In this document: positions 8,158-17,980 of the stretch, one piece after another
Layout of the letters: the number at the start of each line of letters is the position of its first letter
Numbering within the stretch: the first letter of the stretch is position 1
Origin: Sporolituus thermophilus DSM 23256
Lineage (GTDB): Bacteria > Bacillota > Negativicutes > Sporomusales > Thermosinaceae
Assembly (NCBI RefSeq): GCF_900102435.1
Contig: NZ_FNBU01000003.1
Span: 124,001-188,000, forward strand
Direction: 5' to 3'
DNA: 64,000 nt
The notes under the pieces: model-generated
What the model was told of the DNA's origin: nothing
Database searches by the model: none
Seen by the model: only the letters and a program-made list of their open reading frames with translations
Position numbers and translations under genes: made by a program

Positions 8158-8291
8158 TCATGCCAATAAATTGGCATCACAAGCCAGGAAAACCGGGATT
8201 GAACCGCGGAGCGCACGGAGAGTGCGATATACATCGCACTTGGGGTTTTAATTAATTTTAATAAAATTTTATCTCCGTGTCCTCCGCGGTT
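8145..8291. repeat. modular hairpin repeat, copy C
   Basis: Module III is at 8145-8180, with the arm ACCACAGAGATAATCATGCC and the hairpin GCCAAT-AA-ATTGGC. Module I is at 8202-8291, with the left arm AACCGCGGAGCGCACGGAG, the perfect hairpin AGTGCGAT-ATAC-ATCGCACT at 8221-8240, an AT-rich spacer and the right arm CTCCGTGTCCTCCGCGGTT. It fills the gap between the cytochrome b and MurE-like genes and overlaps the end of the cytochrome b gene. Confidence 0.85.
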
Positions 8292-8296
8292 TATAG

Positions 8297-9784
8297 TCAC
8301 GGGCGGGTGCCAATAGCGAAATCGGTCGCCGGGCGCGGCTGGGCACTAGTACTGATTTGTTCCTGTAATACCTGGCGACCGGCGTCCATGCCCTGGGCGC
8401 CGAGCAGGACGAGCAGGTCGCCGTCATACAGGCGCTGGAGGGCGGACCGAATGGCAGTCTGCAGGTCGACGTAAAAGGAAAAGGCGGCGCCGGCGCGGCT
8501 TAAACTGTCCAGGAAGGCCTGGCGCTCCTGGCTGGTTACGGTGTCGGCAGGTCCAACCTGGTCGGCGCTGGCGGTGACAATGAGTTCAAACGGCAGGGCA
8601 TATTGCCAGCGGGCCAGGCAGGCGGCGTTGAGGGCATTGATGGCGGCGCCGCGTCCGCCGCGGATGGCATTGACAACCACCAGGCGACGGTAACGGAAAC
8701 TGGTGATGGTGGCAAAGACGGCGTCAATGCTGCCCGGGTTGAGCGCCGTATCGTCAATGACGGTAAAGCCGCCGCAGCGGTAGATTTCCAGGCGACGCTC
8801 GATCCCTTTAAAGGAACAAAAGGCCGCGGCGAGCTCGCCCGGCGCTGTGCCGTGCAGCAAGGCGGCCGCACCGACGAGCAGGGCGTTTGCGACGTTGTGC
8901 CGGCCCGGCAGGGGCAGGCTGACGGTGATTTGGCCGGCGGGAATGTCCTGGCATCCGGGGAGCTTATTCCAGGTGAGCCGGAACTTGCTGCCATAGGCCG
9001 TGGTATGTAGTATCTGGGCGGTTACGTCGGCAGGGCGGGCGAGCGAAACCGTTACGACCGGTCCGCCGGCCAGGGCGGCCATGCGCCGGCAATGTTCGTC
9101 GTCGCTGTTCACGACCAGGGGCGACGTCCCGAGCAGGGTGAGGAAACGCTCTTTGGCGGCCAGATAGCCGGCAAAAGTGTGGTGAAAGTCCAGGTGGTCG
9201 GCGCAGATATTGGTCAAAATGCCGCAGGAAAAAGCGACGTGGTCGACGCGGCTCATTTCCACGCCTTGGGCCGATACTTCCATGGCGGCATGGGTGACAC
9301 CGCTGTCGCGCATCAGGGCCAGGTAACGCTGAAGGCTCGCCGCATCGGGGGTGGTGAGCCTGCTAGGGAATGATGTTTTCCCCACATTGACGCGGACGGT
9401 TCCAATCAGGCCCGGGAGATGGCCGGCGGTGCGAAAAATATGCTCCAGCATAAAGGCGACGGTCGTTTTGCCGTTGCTGCCGGTGATGCCAACAATGTTT
9501 AGGCTGCGGGAGGGGTGGTTGTAAAAATGAGCGGCCAAGGCGGCCAACGCCTGACGGGCGTCGGGCACAACGGCAACCGGCACGGCAAGGGGCGGCAGCC
9601 GGTCAGGCGCATCGGTGACAACCGCCTTCGCGCCACGGCAGACGGCTTCGGTGGCATAGCCGTTTCCGTCTGTGACGCGACCCCGGATGGCGACAAACAC
9701 CCAGCCTGGTTTGATTTCGCCGGAATGGCAGCTGATACCGGCGGCGCCGTCGAGCAAACGGAGTAAATAGTTCACTCTTTCCAC
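8297..9784 (-). CDS. Mur ligase family protein, divergent MurE paralogue
   Basis: This 495-residue three-domain Mur ligase is closest to MurE (UDP-MurNAc-tripeptide synthetase). The ATP loop ITGSNGKTT (about residues 112-120), RLTTPDAASLQ and DHLDFH are retained. Several MurE landmarks are changed. EVSSHAL is EVSAQGV, the DYAHTPD motif is replaced by IDDTALNPGS, and no DNPR stem-peptide recognition motif is visible in the C-terminal domain. It therefore probably ligates something other than the standard diamino acid, or acts on another substrate. It is transcribed alone, with an AAGAAGGTGG ribosome binding site, divergently from the vanW gene. No mur or dcw cluster genes are nearby. Confidence 0.75.
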   Translation of the reverse strand: MERVNYLLRLLDGAAGISCHSGEIKPGWVFVAIRGRVTDGNGYATEAVCRGAKAVVTDAPDRLPPLAVPVAVVPDARQALAALAAHFYNHPSRSLNIVGITGSNGKTTVAFMLEHIFRTAGHLPGLIGTVRVNVGKTSFPSRLTTPDAASLQRYLALMRDSGVTHAAMEVSAQGVEMSRVDHVAFSCGILTNICADHLDFHHTFAGYLAAKERFLTLLGTSPLVVNSDDEHCRRMAALAGGPVVTVSLARPADVTAQILHTTAYGSKFRLTWNKLPGCQDIPAGQITVSLPLPGRHNVANALLVGAAALLHGTAPGELAAAFCSFKGIERRLEIYRCGGFTVIDDTALNPGSIDAVFATITSFRYRRLVVVNAIRGGRGAAINALNAACLARWQYALPFELIVTASADQVGPADTVTSQERQAFLDSLSRAGAAFSFYVDLQTAIRSALQRLYDGDLLVLLGAQGMDAGRQVLQEQISTSAQPRPATDFAIGTRP

Positions 9785-9788
9785 CTTC

Positions 9789-9864
9789 TTTTGCGCAAAA
9801 TACCGCTATCATAGTATTAAAGAAGCGGCATGAAGGTGAGTAACGCGGCGCCGGTTGCGCAAAA
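9789..9864. promoter_or_regulatory. paired TTGCGCAA palindromes between divergent genes
   Basis: The 12-bp palindrome TTTTGCGCAAAA occurs at 9789-9800, and a second copy GGTTGCGCAAAA at 9853-9864, in the 125-bp region between the MurE-like gene and the vanW gene. Two matching palindromes 64 bp apart suggest a shared operator. The regulator is unknown. Confidence 0.35.
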
Positions 9865-9909
9865 TATTAAGGCGGGTATCTGGAGCAAAAACAAGGGAGG
9901 GAATTCGGC

Positions 9910-10740
9910 GTGAAATTGTGGGGGAAAGCAGTCGCGCTGTTTGTTCTTGTTGCCTTACCCGGCTGCGGTTGGCTGCAGCCGCCGGCCCCTAAACAACGGC
10001 CGGATTCTGTGGCGCCGGGGGTGACCGTGGAAGGGACGGCGGTAGGCGGGCTGACCCGGGCCGAACTGGAGACGGTGCTTAAGTCGCTGGCCCAGCAGCG
10101 TTACCGGACTCCCCAAGATGCCCGGTTTGACGATGAAACCGGCAAAGTGGCGGCCGGCGAGCCAGGGCGCCGGCTGGACATCACCGCCACCGCCGACCAG
10201 GCGATGGCGGCGCCGCCGAACAGCGCTTTAGCGGGAATTTACCAGGATATCCAGCCGGCCATTAGTGCGGCCCAGCTTGAGCAGGCCCGCCGTCTGGGCA
10301 GTTATACCACCGAAATCCTTGATGCCAGTCCCGGCCGTCTCCACAACATCCGGTTGACGGCCAAACTCATCAACAACGCCGTTATTGAGCCAGGCGCCGA
10401 ATTTTCCTTCAACCGCCATACCGGTGAACCAACCGCCGAACGGGGCTTTAAGGAAGCGCCGGTCATCGGCAGGGACGGCCAAATGGAATATGGCCTGGGA
10501 GGCGGCATGTGCCAGGTTTCGTCCACTTTATACAATGCCGTCCTGGCCGCTGGCTGGCCGGTAACCGAGCGGCACCCCCACTCGCAGCCGGTGGCCTATG
10601 TGCCCCAAGGGTGTGATGCCACGACCTACACCGACAAAGACCTGCGCTTTGTCAATGCCACCCGGCAGCGGGCCGTTATCCGCGCCGTCGTGCACGGCCG
10701 CCGGCTTACCGTCGACCTGTGGGGCCTATCCAAAGAATAG
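9910..10740 (+). CDS. VanW family lipoprotein
   Basis: This 276-residue exported protein belongs to the VanW family, named from a vancomycin resistance cluster but of unknown biochemical role and common in sporeformers. A lipoprotein signal ends at ALPGC (Cys near residue 19). A short N-terminal domain is followed by the VanW core (about residues 135-245). That core contains FSFNRHTG, GGGMCQVSSTLYNA and a histidine-rich segment ERHPHSQPV. The start is GTG, preceded by AGGGAGGG at 9895-9902. It runs in the same direction as the SpoIID-like gene 69 bp downstream, suggesting joint expression and a role at the cell surface. Confidence 0.85.
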   Translation: MKLWGKAVALFVLVALPGCGWLQPPAPKQRPDSVAPGVTVEGTAVGGLTRAELETVLKSLAQQRYRTPQDARFDDETGKVAAGEPGRRLDITATADQAMAAPPNSALAGIYQDIQPAISAAQLEQARRLGSYTTEILDASPGRLHNIRLTAKLINNAVIEPGAEFSFNRHTGEPTAERGFKEAPVIGRDGQMEYGLGGGMCQVSSTLYNAVLAAGWPVTERHPHSQPVAYVPQGCDATTYTDKDLRFVNATRQRAVIRAVVHGRRLTVDLWGLSKE

Positions 10741-10809
10741 CCCCTGATTGCCGTGGCCAGGAATAAAAGAACAAGTGCCGTCCATACTAAGACCAGAGGT
10801 GGGAGTGTA

Positions 10810-11832
10810 ATGCGCAATAACCGATACTCAGTATTCGCAATAGTCGCAATCTTCGTCGTGGTAGCCGTCGCGGGAGCATTTGCCCTACTGCGCCCTCCCG
10901 CCCAAAAGCCAGCGCCGCTGCCAACGCCTCCGCCGGCGCCAGCGCAGCCGGCGCCGCCACCGCCACAGCCCATTCCCGGCATGCCGCCATTTGATGCGGA
11001 CAAGTACAAGGCCGAACCGACCGTGGCGGTGTGGATGGCGGATAAAGGTTATGTGGAACATATGCCGCTGGAAAAATATCTGGAAGGGGTTATCGCGCAG
11101 GAAATGGAGCCCGACTGGCCGCTGGAGGCCCTCAAGGCCCAGGCGATCGCTTCCCGGACGCTGACAATCAGCGCGATTGAAGCGGGAACCATCCGCCGGC
11201 TCCATAACGCCGATGTCAGCACATCCAAGGACGAACTTCAGGCCTACGCGCCGCAAAAAGTCAACGCTGCGGTGCGCGACGCCGTCCAGGCTACACGGGG
11301 ACAGGTGCTATTGTATGCCGGCAGCCTAATTTATGCGATTTACCATTCCAGCAACGGTCAAATTAACGCGACCAAGGAAGAGAGTTTTCCCAAGGAAATA
11401 CCCCATCCCACGCCTTACTTTCAGCCGGTAACCGACGATAGTTTCCGTTATACGCCGGCCAACATCCAGGCCTGGGAGGCCAAAATTCCTGCCGGTGAAG
11501 TGGCCGCCGCCGTGGGCTACGGCGGCAACCCCGGCGATATTACCATTCTGGAGAAAGGACCATCGGGCCGCATTCTCTTTATTGGCGCCGGCGATAAAAA
11601 AGTGTACGGCGCCGAATTCCGCAAGGCGGTAGGTTATGACCGGCTTAAGTCCACCCTTATTACTGAGATGACCTTTGACGGCAGCCATTTTACCTTTAGG
11701 GGCAAAGGCTGGGGCAACGGTGTCGGCCTCTGTCAATGGGGAGCCTATACTTTTGCTAAGGACGGCCGCAGCGCCGAGGAAATTCTCAAACACTACTACG
11801 TCGGCGCTGAAATCCGCAAACTTTGGGACTAA
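10810..11832 (+). CDS. SpoIID/LytB domain protein (first copy)
   Basis: This 340-residue protein has one N-terminal membrane anchor (about residues 7-27), a long proline-rich linker (31-57) and a SpoIID/LytB domain. SpoIID is a lytic transglycosylase that trims peptidoglycan during engulfment. The catalytic-region pattern EKYLEGVIAQEMEPDWPLEA is present, as is the C-terminal GWGNGVGLCQWGAY motif. The ATG at 10810 follows GAGGTGGGAG. It may be an engulfment SpoIID or one of the vegetative or late paralogues. A second copy lies at 43012. No SpoIIIAA or MreB-type neighbour is present, so I do not call it spoIID itself. Confidence 0.82.
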   Translation: MRNNRYSVFAIVAIFVVVAVAGAFALLRPPAQKPAPLPTPPPAPAQPAPPPPQPIPGMPPFDADKYKAEPTVAVWMADKGYVEHMPLEKYLEGVIAQEMEPDWPLEALKAQAIASRTLTISAIEAGTIRRLHNADVSTSKDELQAYAPQKVNAAVRDAVQATRGQVLLYAGSLIYAIYHSSNGQINATKEESFPKEIPHPTPYFQPVTDDSFRYTPANIQAWEAKIPAGEVAAAVGYGGNPGDITILEKGPSGRILFIGAGDKKVYGAEFRKAVGYDRLKSTLITEMTFDGSHFTFRGKGWGNGVGLCQWGAYTFAKDGRSAEEILKHYYVGAEIRKLWD

Positions 11833-11855
11833 ACGGTAAACGCCAGGAGGCCCGC

Positions 11856-12359
11856 ATGCCCGACCATGAGCGGTTTGGGCGATACCCGCCCAGCCAGTAC
11901 CTGTATGTCGCTAATGCTAATCCGGTTGTGGACCGTCTTACCGAAATCGTCAACAAAAACCAGCAAGAGCTGGCCGCAATTCGCAATACTCCCTTTCGCA
12001 AAAGCATTGAAGCGGAAAAAATCATTGCTGCTGACATGCAAGCGCTAGGGTTCCTCCATTCGGTAACCAACCGCCAATATGCACCGCTGTTCAAAAAAGG
12101 CCTCAATTTTGAAGTGGACTTTTATCACCCCGGTTGGCAGATAGCCGTGGAAGTGGAAAAAGGCGAAATAAACAATATTTGGAAGAATATTTGCAAGTTT
12201 GCCGAATCCAGCGTTATCCGCCATGGCGTGCTGCTGGTGCCGGTCGTGCGGCAAGGCCAGCAGGCAAGCAGTGAATTTTATCAAAATACAGTTAAACGGC
12301 TTTGCCATATCGAACGTATTTACACTTTAATGGAAAGTCTGTTGATCATCGGCTACTGA
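11856..12359 (+). CDS. BglII-like PD-(D/E)XK nuclease-fold protein
   Basis: This 167-residue protein has the core NFEVDFYHPGWQIAVEVEKG (about residues 86-105). It is followed by NIWKNICKFAESSVIRHGVLLVP, the pattern seen in BglII-type restriction endonuclease folds: an Asp on one strand, E-x-E-K on the next, then a helix and a final hydrophobic strand. A DNA-cleaving or DNA-binding role is inferred from the fold pattern only. No methyltransferase, specificity or nuclease partner gene is nearby. The start at 11856 has the ribosome binding site CAGGAGG, and the gene is 23 bp behind the SpoIID-like gene, so it is probably co-transcribed. Confidence 0.6.
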   Translation: MPDHERFGRYPPSQYLYVANANPVVDRLTEIVNKNQQELAAIRNTPFRKSIEAEKIIAADMQALGFLHSVTNRQYAPLFKKGLNFEVDFYHPGWQIAVEVEKGEINNIWKNICKFAESSVIRHGVLLVPVVRQGQQASSEFYQNTVKRLCHIERIYTLMESLLIIGY

Positions 12360-12414
12360 TCGCAATATTTTCACCCTGGCTGCATATATTAATAGTGGAG
12401 AGGCAGCCTCGATA

Positions 12415-12510
12415 GTGGCGTCTCATCCGCCAAGGCGCCGCAAGGCCTGGTACGCACGGGCCGTCGCGGCGCTCCGTTATATTTATGACTTTTTACGCAA
12501 TACCCGCTAA
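12415..12510 (+). CDS. possible 31-aa basic amphipathic peptide
   Basis: A GTG-initiated ORF encodes MASHPPRRRKAW followed by YARAVAALRYIYDFLRNTR, a strongly basic peptide with an amphipathic helical C-terminal half. Its stop codon lies within the loop side of the terminator at 12499-12535. The nearest ribosome-binding-like sequence (GGAG at 12397-12400) is rather far, so translation is uncertain. Small membrane-surface peptides such as SpoVM share this style, but there is no sequence match. Treat it as a candidate only. Confidence 0.3.
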   Translation: MASHPPRRRKAWYARAVAALRYIYDFLRNTR

Positions 12511-12535
12511 TAATGGTTGGCGGGTATTTTTCTTG
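12499..12535 (+). terminator. rho-independent terminator
   Basis: AATACCCGC pairs with GCGGGTATT around a 12-nt loop and is followed by TTTCTTG. Confidence 0.75.
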
Positions 12536-12704
12536 TTTAGATAGTTTAGCCGGTAAAGCGGGGGTAAGCCGGTGACAGCGCTCTGGAATTTGGCGATCAT
12601 TTATGGTAATATATAGGTAATTTGTGTACAACCTCCGGTTAGTTTGGCCGCCGCCGGCAAACACTAGTTACACCGGTGGTCAGGCGCAAGGAGGAGCGGA
12701 TGGT

Positions 12705-13142
12705 ATGAAACAAGTTGTCGTGACCGTCGTTGGCACCCAGCGCGACGCGGACGGGGAAGAAAACCGGATTGAATTAGTGACGGTAGGCAAGTATTATACC
12801 AAGAATAACATCCATTATATTACTTACCAGGAGAGTACCGTCTCCGGGATGGAGGGAACGACTACCCTTATCAAGCTCTATCCCTCCCATGCCGCTGTTG
12901 TCCGTATGGGCCAGATTGAACAGAAACAGGAATTCCGCGAAGGTCAGCGCAGCCGCAGCACCTATGTCACGCCCTTCGGGACGATGCGCATGAGTGTATA
13001 TACCAGCCGCCTGGCTGTTGATATTGCCGGTACAACCGGCAATATCGAAATTGAATACGATTTGGAAATTGAGGGACAGTGGCAGAGCGCCAACAAGCTG
13101 TCCGTAAAAATACGGGAGGATGAAAGGCAAGATGGATATTAA
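12705..13142 (+). CDS. ywiB: DUF1934 (YwiB-like) beta-barrel protein
   Basis: This 145-residue protein of the DUF1934 family has a calycin-like beta-barrel fold of unknown function. The pattern VTVVGTQRD at the N-terminus, YYTKNNIHYITYQE near residues 33-46 and LEIEGQWQSANKLSVKI at the C-terminus fit the family. In Bacillus subtilis the homologue ywiB lies directly before argS, as here, which supports the call. The ATG at 12705 follows AAGGAGGAG. Its end overlaps the start of argS by 11 bases, so the genes are translationally coupled. Confidence 0.82.
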   Translation: MKQVVVTVVGTQRDADGEENRIELVTVGKYYTKNNIHYITYQESTVSGMEGTTTLIKLYPSHAAVVRMGQIEQKQEFREGQRSRSTYVTPFGTMRMSVYTSRLAVDIAGTTGNIEIEYDLEIEGQWQSANKLSVKIREDERQDGY

Positions 13143-14802
13143 ACAGCTGCTAACGGAAACAATTGCCAAAGCCGCTCGCGAGGCTATGGCCGCGGACGCT
13201 TTTCGGGCCGACGAACTGCCGCCGGTTATGCTGGAGGTGCCGCCCCAAAAGGAGTTTGGCGACTATGCCACCAACTTTGCCATGCAGGCGGCGCGGGCGG
13301 CGAAAACAAGTCCGCGCGTTATCGCCCAGGCCTTAGTCGACCGCATCCGGGCGCCGTGGCTGGAGAAGGCGGTCATTGCCGGGCCGGGGTTTATTAATTT
13401 TTATCTTAAGCCCGGCTGGCTGTATGATCTGCTCCAGCGCATCCTGGCGGCCGGCGAAAACTACGGCAATACTGACTACGGGCGCGGCCGGCGCGTCCAG
13501 GTGGAGTTCGTCAGTGCCAATCCAACCGGGCCGCTGCATGTCGGGCACGGCCGCGGCGCCGCCGTGGGCAGTGCGCTTGTCAACCTACTGCGGGCTGCCG
13601 GCTATGATGTTGAGGCCGAGTTTTATATTAATGATGCCGGCAGTCAGATTGACCATCTGGCGGCCTCGGTCAATGCCCGCTACCTGGAACTTTTGGGCCA
13701 CCCGGTAGAGTTCCCGGAAGACGGTTACCACGGCCGTGATATCATTGATACCGCCCAACGGATTATTGACCGCGAAGGGGCGCGCTATCTGCTTGTTTCC
13801 CCGGCCGAGCGGCTGGCCGTTTTCAAAGAACTGGCCCTGTCGGAAAAACTGGCTGCCCTGCGCGAAGACCTCGAAGCGTTTGGCGTTACCTTTGACGTCT
13901 GGTTCAGCGAACGCACCCTGCATCAGACAGGGGCTATTGCCGATACCTGCGAACTGCTGAAAAAAAGCGGTGACATCTATGAACAGGACGGCGCCTTGTG
14001 GCTCCGCTCCACCGCCTACGGCGATGATAAAGACCGGGTGGTTATCCGCGATAACGGTGTGCCGACTTACCTGGCGGCCGATATCGCCTACCATCGCAAC
14101 AAGTTCGAGCGCGGCTTCGATACCGTCATCAATATTTGGGGGGCTGACCACCACGGCTATATTGCGCGGGTCAAGGCCGCCATCGCCGCGCTGGGGTACG
14201 ACCCGGCGCGCTTGGAAGTGCTGATTTTACAGATGGTCAGCCTGTACCAAAACGGTGAGCTGGTCAAAATGTCCAAGCGCACCGGCCAAGGCGTCACACT
14301 GGCCGAGCTTATTGAAGAAGTAGGCCGTGACGCGGCGCGGTTCTTCTTTATTATGCGCTCTGCCGACAGCCAGCTTGATTTTGACCTTGATTTGGCCAAG
14401 TCGCGCACCAATGAAAATCCCGTCTACTATATCCAATATGCCCATGCCCGTATTGCCAGCATCTTCCGGCAGGCCGAGGAGGCAGGCCTGGCCATTCGTC
14501 CTGAGGCATGGACTCAAGATAAACTTGCCTGCCTTACGGCGGAAACGGAAATCGACCTGATCAAAAAACTGGGCGAATATCCGGACGAAATTACGGCCGC
14601 CGCCCGGGAACGGGCGCCGCACCGCATCGCCCGCTATGTTCACGATTTAGCCGGCTTGTTCCATGCCTTCTATAACCAGTGCCGTATTATCGGCGCTGAG
14701 CCGGCCTTGCAAAATGCCCGGCTTGGCCTGGTAACGGCGGTGCAGCGCGTCCTTCGCCACGCGCTTAGTATTCTGGGCGTTACGGCGCCGGAAAAAATGT
14801 AA
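13132..14802 (+). CDS. argS: arginyl-tRNA synthetase
   Basis: This class I aminoacyl-tRNA synthetase of 556 residues charges tRNA(Arg) in the cytoplasm. The N-terminal Add-1 domain (about 1-100) precedes the catalytic core, with the HIGH motif as HVGHGRGAA near residues 133-141 and the KMSKS motif as KMSKRTGQG near 378. The C-terminal DALR anticodon-binding domain carries the helix RIARYVHDLAGLFHAFY. I prefer the ATG at 13132 over the one at 13120, because the GGAGG directly abuts the earlier ATG and leaves no spacing. The upstream DUF1934 gene overlaps it, and rpoE follows. Confidence 0.95.
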   Translation: MDIKQLLTETIAKAAREAMAADAFRADELPPVMLEVPPQKEFGDYATNFAMQAARAAKTSPRVIAQALVDRIRAPWLEKAVIAGPGFINFYLKPGWLYDLLQRILAAGENYGNTDYGRGRRVQVEFVSANPTGPLHVGHGRGAAVGSALVNLLRAAGYDVEAEFYINDAGSQIDHLAASVNARYLELLGHPVEFPEDGYHGRDIIDTAQRIIDREGARYLLVSPAERLAVFKELALSEKLAALREDLEAFGVTFDVWFSERTLHQTGAIADTCELLKKSGDIYEQDGALWLRSTAYGDDKDRVVIRDNGVPTYLAADIAYHRNKFERGFDTVINIWGADHHGYIARVKAAIAALGYDPARLEVLILQMVSLYQNGELVKMSKRTGQGVTLAELIEEVGRDAARFFFIMRSADSQLDFDLDLAKSRTNENPVYYIQYAHARIASIFRQAEEAGLAIRPEAWTQDKLACLTAETEIDLIKKLGEYPDEITAAARERAPHRIARYVHDLAGLFHAFYNQCRIIGAEPALQNARLGLVTAVQRVLRHALSILGVTAPEKM

Positions 14803-14875
14803 AAAGAGGAATTTCCTGGCGGGCGGTGAATATACACACCCTAGTTACCAATGACCAGTGCAGGAGGGAAAGACA

Positions 14876-15241
14876 ATGGTGCATCCGGAAAACCAGCTGT
14901 CGGAAGTAGAAATAGCTTATAGCATCCTGCGCCAGGTAGGAAGCGCTATGTATTTTCGCGATTTGATCACAGAAGTGCTCAAGATAAAGGGTCGGAAGAC
15001 GCAGTCTCTAGCCCAGGCGCTGGCCGAAGTGCATACTCAGATTAATATGGACAGCCGTTTTGTCCATATGGGCAAAGGCATGTGGGGTCTGGCCGAATGG
15101 GTGCCGCAGCGTAGCGGCAGCTACCAGGCAGAAGAGACGGCGGCGACTGCTTCCGACGCTACCTTACGGCGGCAGCAGCTGCTCGCCGAAATTCAGCAAG
15201 ATTATACGGAGCCCATGGTTGAGCCGGCCGAGAACGAATAA
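14876..15241 (+). CDS. rpoE: DNA-directed RNA polymerase delta subunit
   Basis: This 121-residue protein consists of the HARE-HTH domain of the delta subunit (about residues 5-85, with AYSILRQVGSAMYFRDLITEV and HMGKGMWGLAEW). Its tail is shorter and less acidic than that of Bacillus RpoE. Delta increases transcriptional specificity and RNA polymerase recycling in Firmicutes. The order argS-rpoE-pyrG is the same as in Bacillus. The ATG at 14876 follows CAGGAGGG. A short delta without a long acidic tail could behave differently from the Bacillus protein. No terminator separates it from the pyrG promoter. Confidence 0.88.
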   Translation: MVHPENQLSEVEIAYSILRQVGSAMYFRDLITEVLKIKGRKTQSLAQALAEVHTQINMDSRFVHMGKGMWGLAEWVPQRSGSYQAEETAATASDATLRRQQLLAEIQQDYTEPMVEPAENE

Positions 15242-15246
15242 CTTGC

Positions 15247-15298
15247 TTGACAACATATAAAAATAAGGTATACAATTTTTAGGGCCTAACCATGCGGG
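15247..15298 (+). promoter_or_regulatory. pyrG promoter with GGG-start leader
   Basis: TTGACA at 15247-15252 and TATACA at 15269-15274 are separated by 16 bp. The expected start region reads AGGGCC at 15281-15286. In Bacillus subtilis pyrG, transcripts begin with GGGC and reiterative G addition under CTP limitation causes antitermination. Here a short hairpin (TGC-GGG, CCC...GCA) followed by CTTTT lies at 15292-15317 and could be the attenuator. The promoter is clear, while the attenuation mechanism is inference by analogy. Confidence 0.6.
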
Positions 15299-15321
15299 CA
15301 GGCCCACAGGCACTTTTATAG

Positions 15322-16950
<1,629 letters not shown>

Positions 16951-16960
16951 TCGTCGCACC

Positions 16961-16998
16961 AAGAATTCACTGTTGGGTTAACCAACAGTTCTTTTTTT
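16961..16998 (+). terminator. rho-independent terminator after pyrG
   Basis: ACTGTTGG and CCAACAGT form the main stem, extended outward by AAGAA/TTCTT with a bulge, followed by a run of seven T residues. Confidence 0.9.
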
Positions 16999-17041
16999 AA
17001 TACTAACTTTGTATGCTAAAAACTGACCGAGGAGGATGCCA

Positions 17042-17968
17042 ATGTTCAAACGGACAGTCATGTATGTTATCGCCGCCGTCGTGCTTGTCTCGCTCGCTGG
17101 GGCGGCCGTTATCTTTCCGGGGCTGAAAACCAAAGGCGGCGCCGCCCAGGGCAAAGTTGCCGTTATCTATATCGACGGCGTTATCATCGGGGGGCGGGGG
17201 CAAAGCGCCTTGCTAGCCGAGTACGGAGGCACCGACGTTATCATGCGCCAGCTGCACGAAGCGCGGGATGATGCCGCGGTGCGCGCCGTGGTATTACGCA
17301 TCAACAGCCCCGGCGGCAGTGCGCCGGCGTCGCAAGAAGTGGGCGAGGAAGTGAAAAAGCTGCGGGCGGCCGGCAAGATTGTCGTAACCTCGATGGGGGA
17401 CGTGGCGGCCTCGGGCGGGTACTGGATCGCCGCCCTGACTGACAAAATTTACGCCAACCCGGCCACGATGACCGGCAGCATCGGCGTATATATCCCCTAT
17501 GCCAATTGGGAAGAACTTTACCGCAAAATCGGCATCCGCCAGGAAAAAATCAAAAGCGGCCCGCATAAAGATATTTTGTCGCCGGAACGGTCCATGACCG
17601 GGGAAGAGCGAGCCATCATTCAGGCGATGGTCGATGACATGTATAATCAATTTGTGGCCGTCGTGGCCGAAGGACGGAAAATGGATCCGGCCCGCGTGCG
17701 GCAGTTGGCCGATGGGCGTATTTACACCGGCAATCAGGCCAAAGAACTGGGGCTGGTAGATGAGCTGGGCAACTTGTACGACGCCATTGATGGCGCCGCC
17801 CGGCTGGCCGGCATCAATGGCAAACCACAGGTCATTGAATATGGCAAGCATACCCCCTGGGATTATCTCTTGAGTCTACGGGCGCCCACCCTGCTGGAAA
17901 AAGTGCTGCAGCAGCCGCACAACCAGCTGCCGCTCACGGCGCCGCTGGCGCTGCCGGAAAAATGGTAG
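17042..17968 (+). CDS. sppA: signal peptide peptidase SppA
   Basis: This 308-residue membrane-anchored serine protease degrades cleaved signal peptides and can protect against membrane-active peptides. It has one N-terminal transmembrane helix (about residues 6-24) and a single S49 peptidase domain. The nucleophile lies in GDVAASGGYWIAA (Ser near residue 125) and the general-base lysine in IKSGPHKD near 178. NSPGGS forms the oxyanion-side turn. The short form matches the Gram-positive SppA family. I use the ATG at 17042, since the GGAGG at 17031-17035 is too close to the ATG at 17036. The Yip1-family gene follows 12 bp later in the same operon. Confidence 0.92.
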   Translation: MFKRTVMYVIAAVVLVSLAGAAVIFPGLKTKGGAAQGKVAVIYIDGVIIGGRGQSALLAEYGGTDVIMRQLHEARDDAAVRAVVLRINSPGGSAPASQEVGEEVKKLRAAGKIVVTSMGDVAASGGYWIAALTDKIYANPATMTGSIGVYIPYANWEELYRKIGIRQEKIKSGPHKDILSPERSMTGEERAIIQAMVDDMYNQFVAVVAEGRKMDPARVRQLADGRIYTGNQAKELGLVDELGNLYDAIDGAARLAGINGKPQVIEYGKHTPWDYLLSLRAPTLLEKVLQQPHNQLPLTAPLALPEKW

Positions 17969-17980
17969 GAGGCGACAAAG

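Larger units (their letters stand above)
12360..12704. other. 345-bp intergenic region
   Basis: The region contains a possible 31-codon ORF (12415-12510), a terminator hairpin (12499-12535) and the leader of the DUF1934 gene. A weak -10-like TGGTAATAT lies at 12604-12612. Nothing else is evident. Confidence 0.6.
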
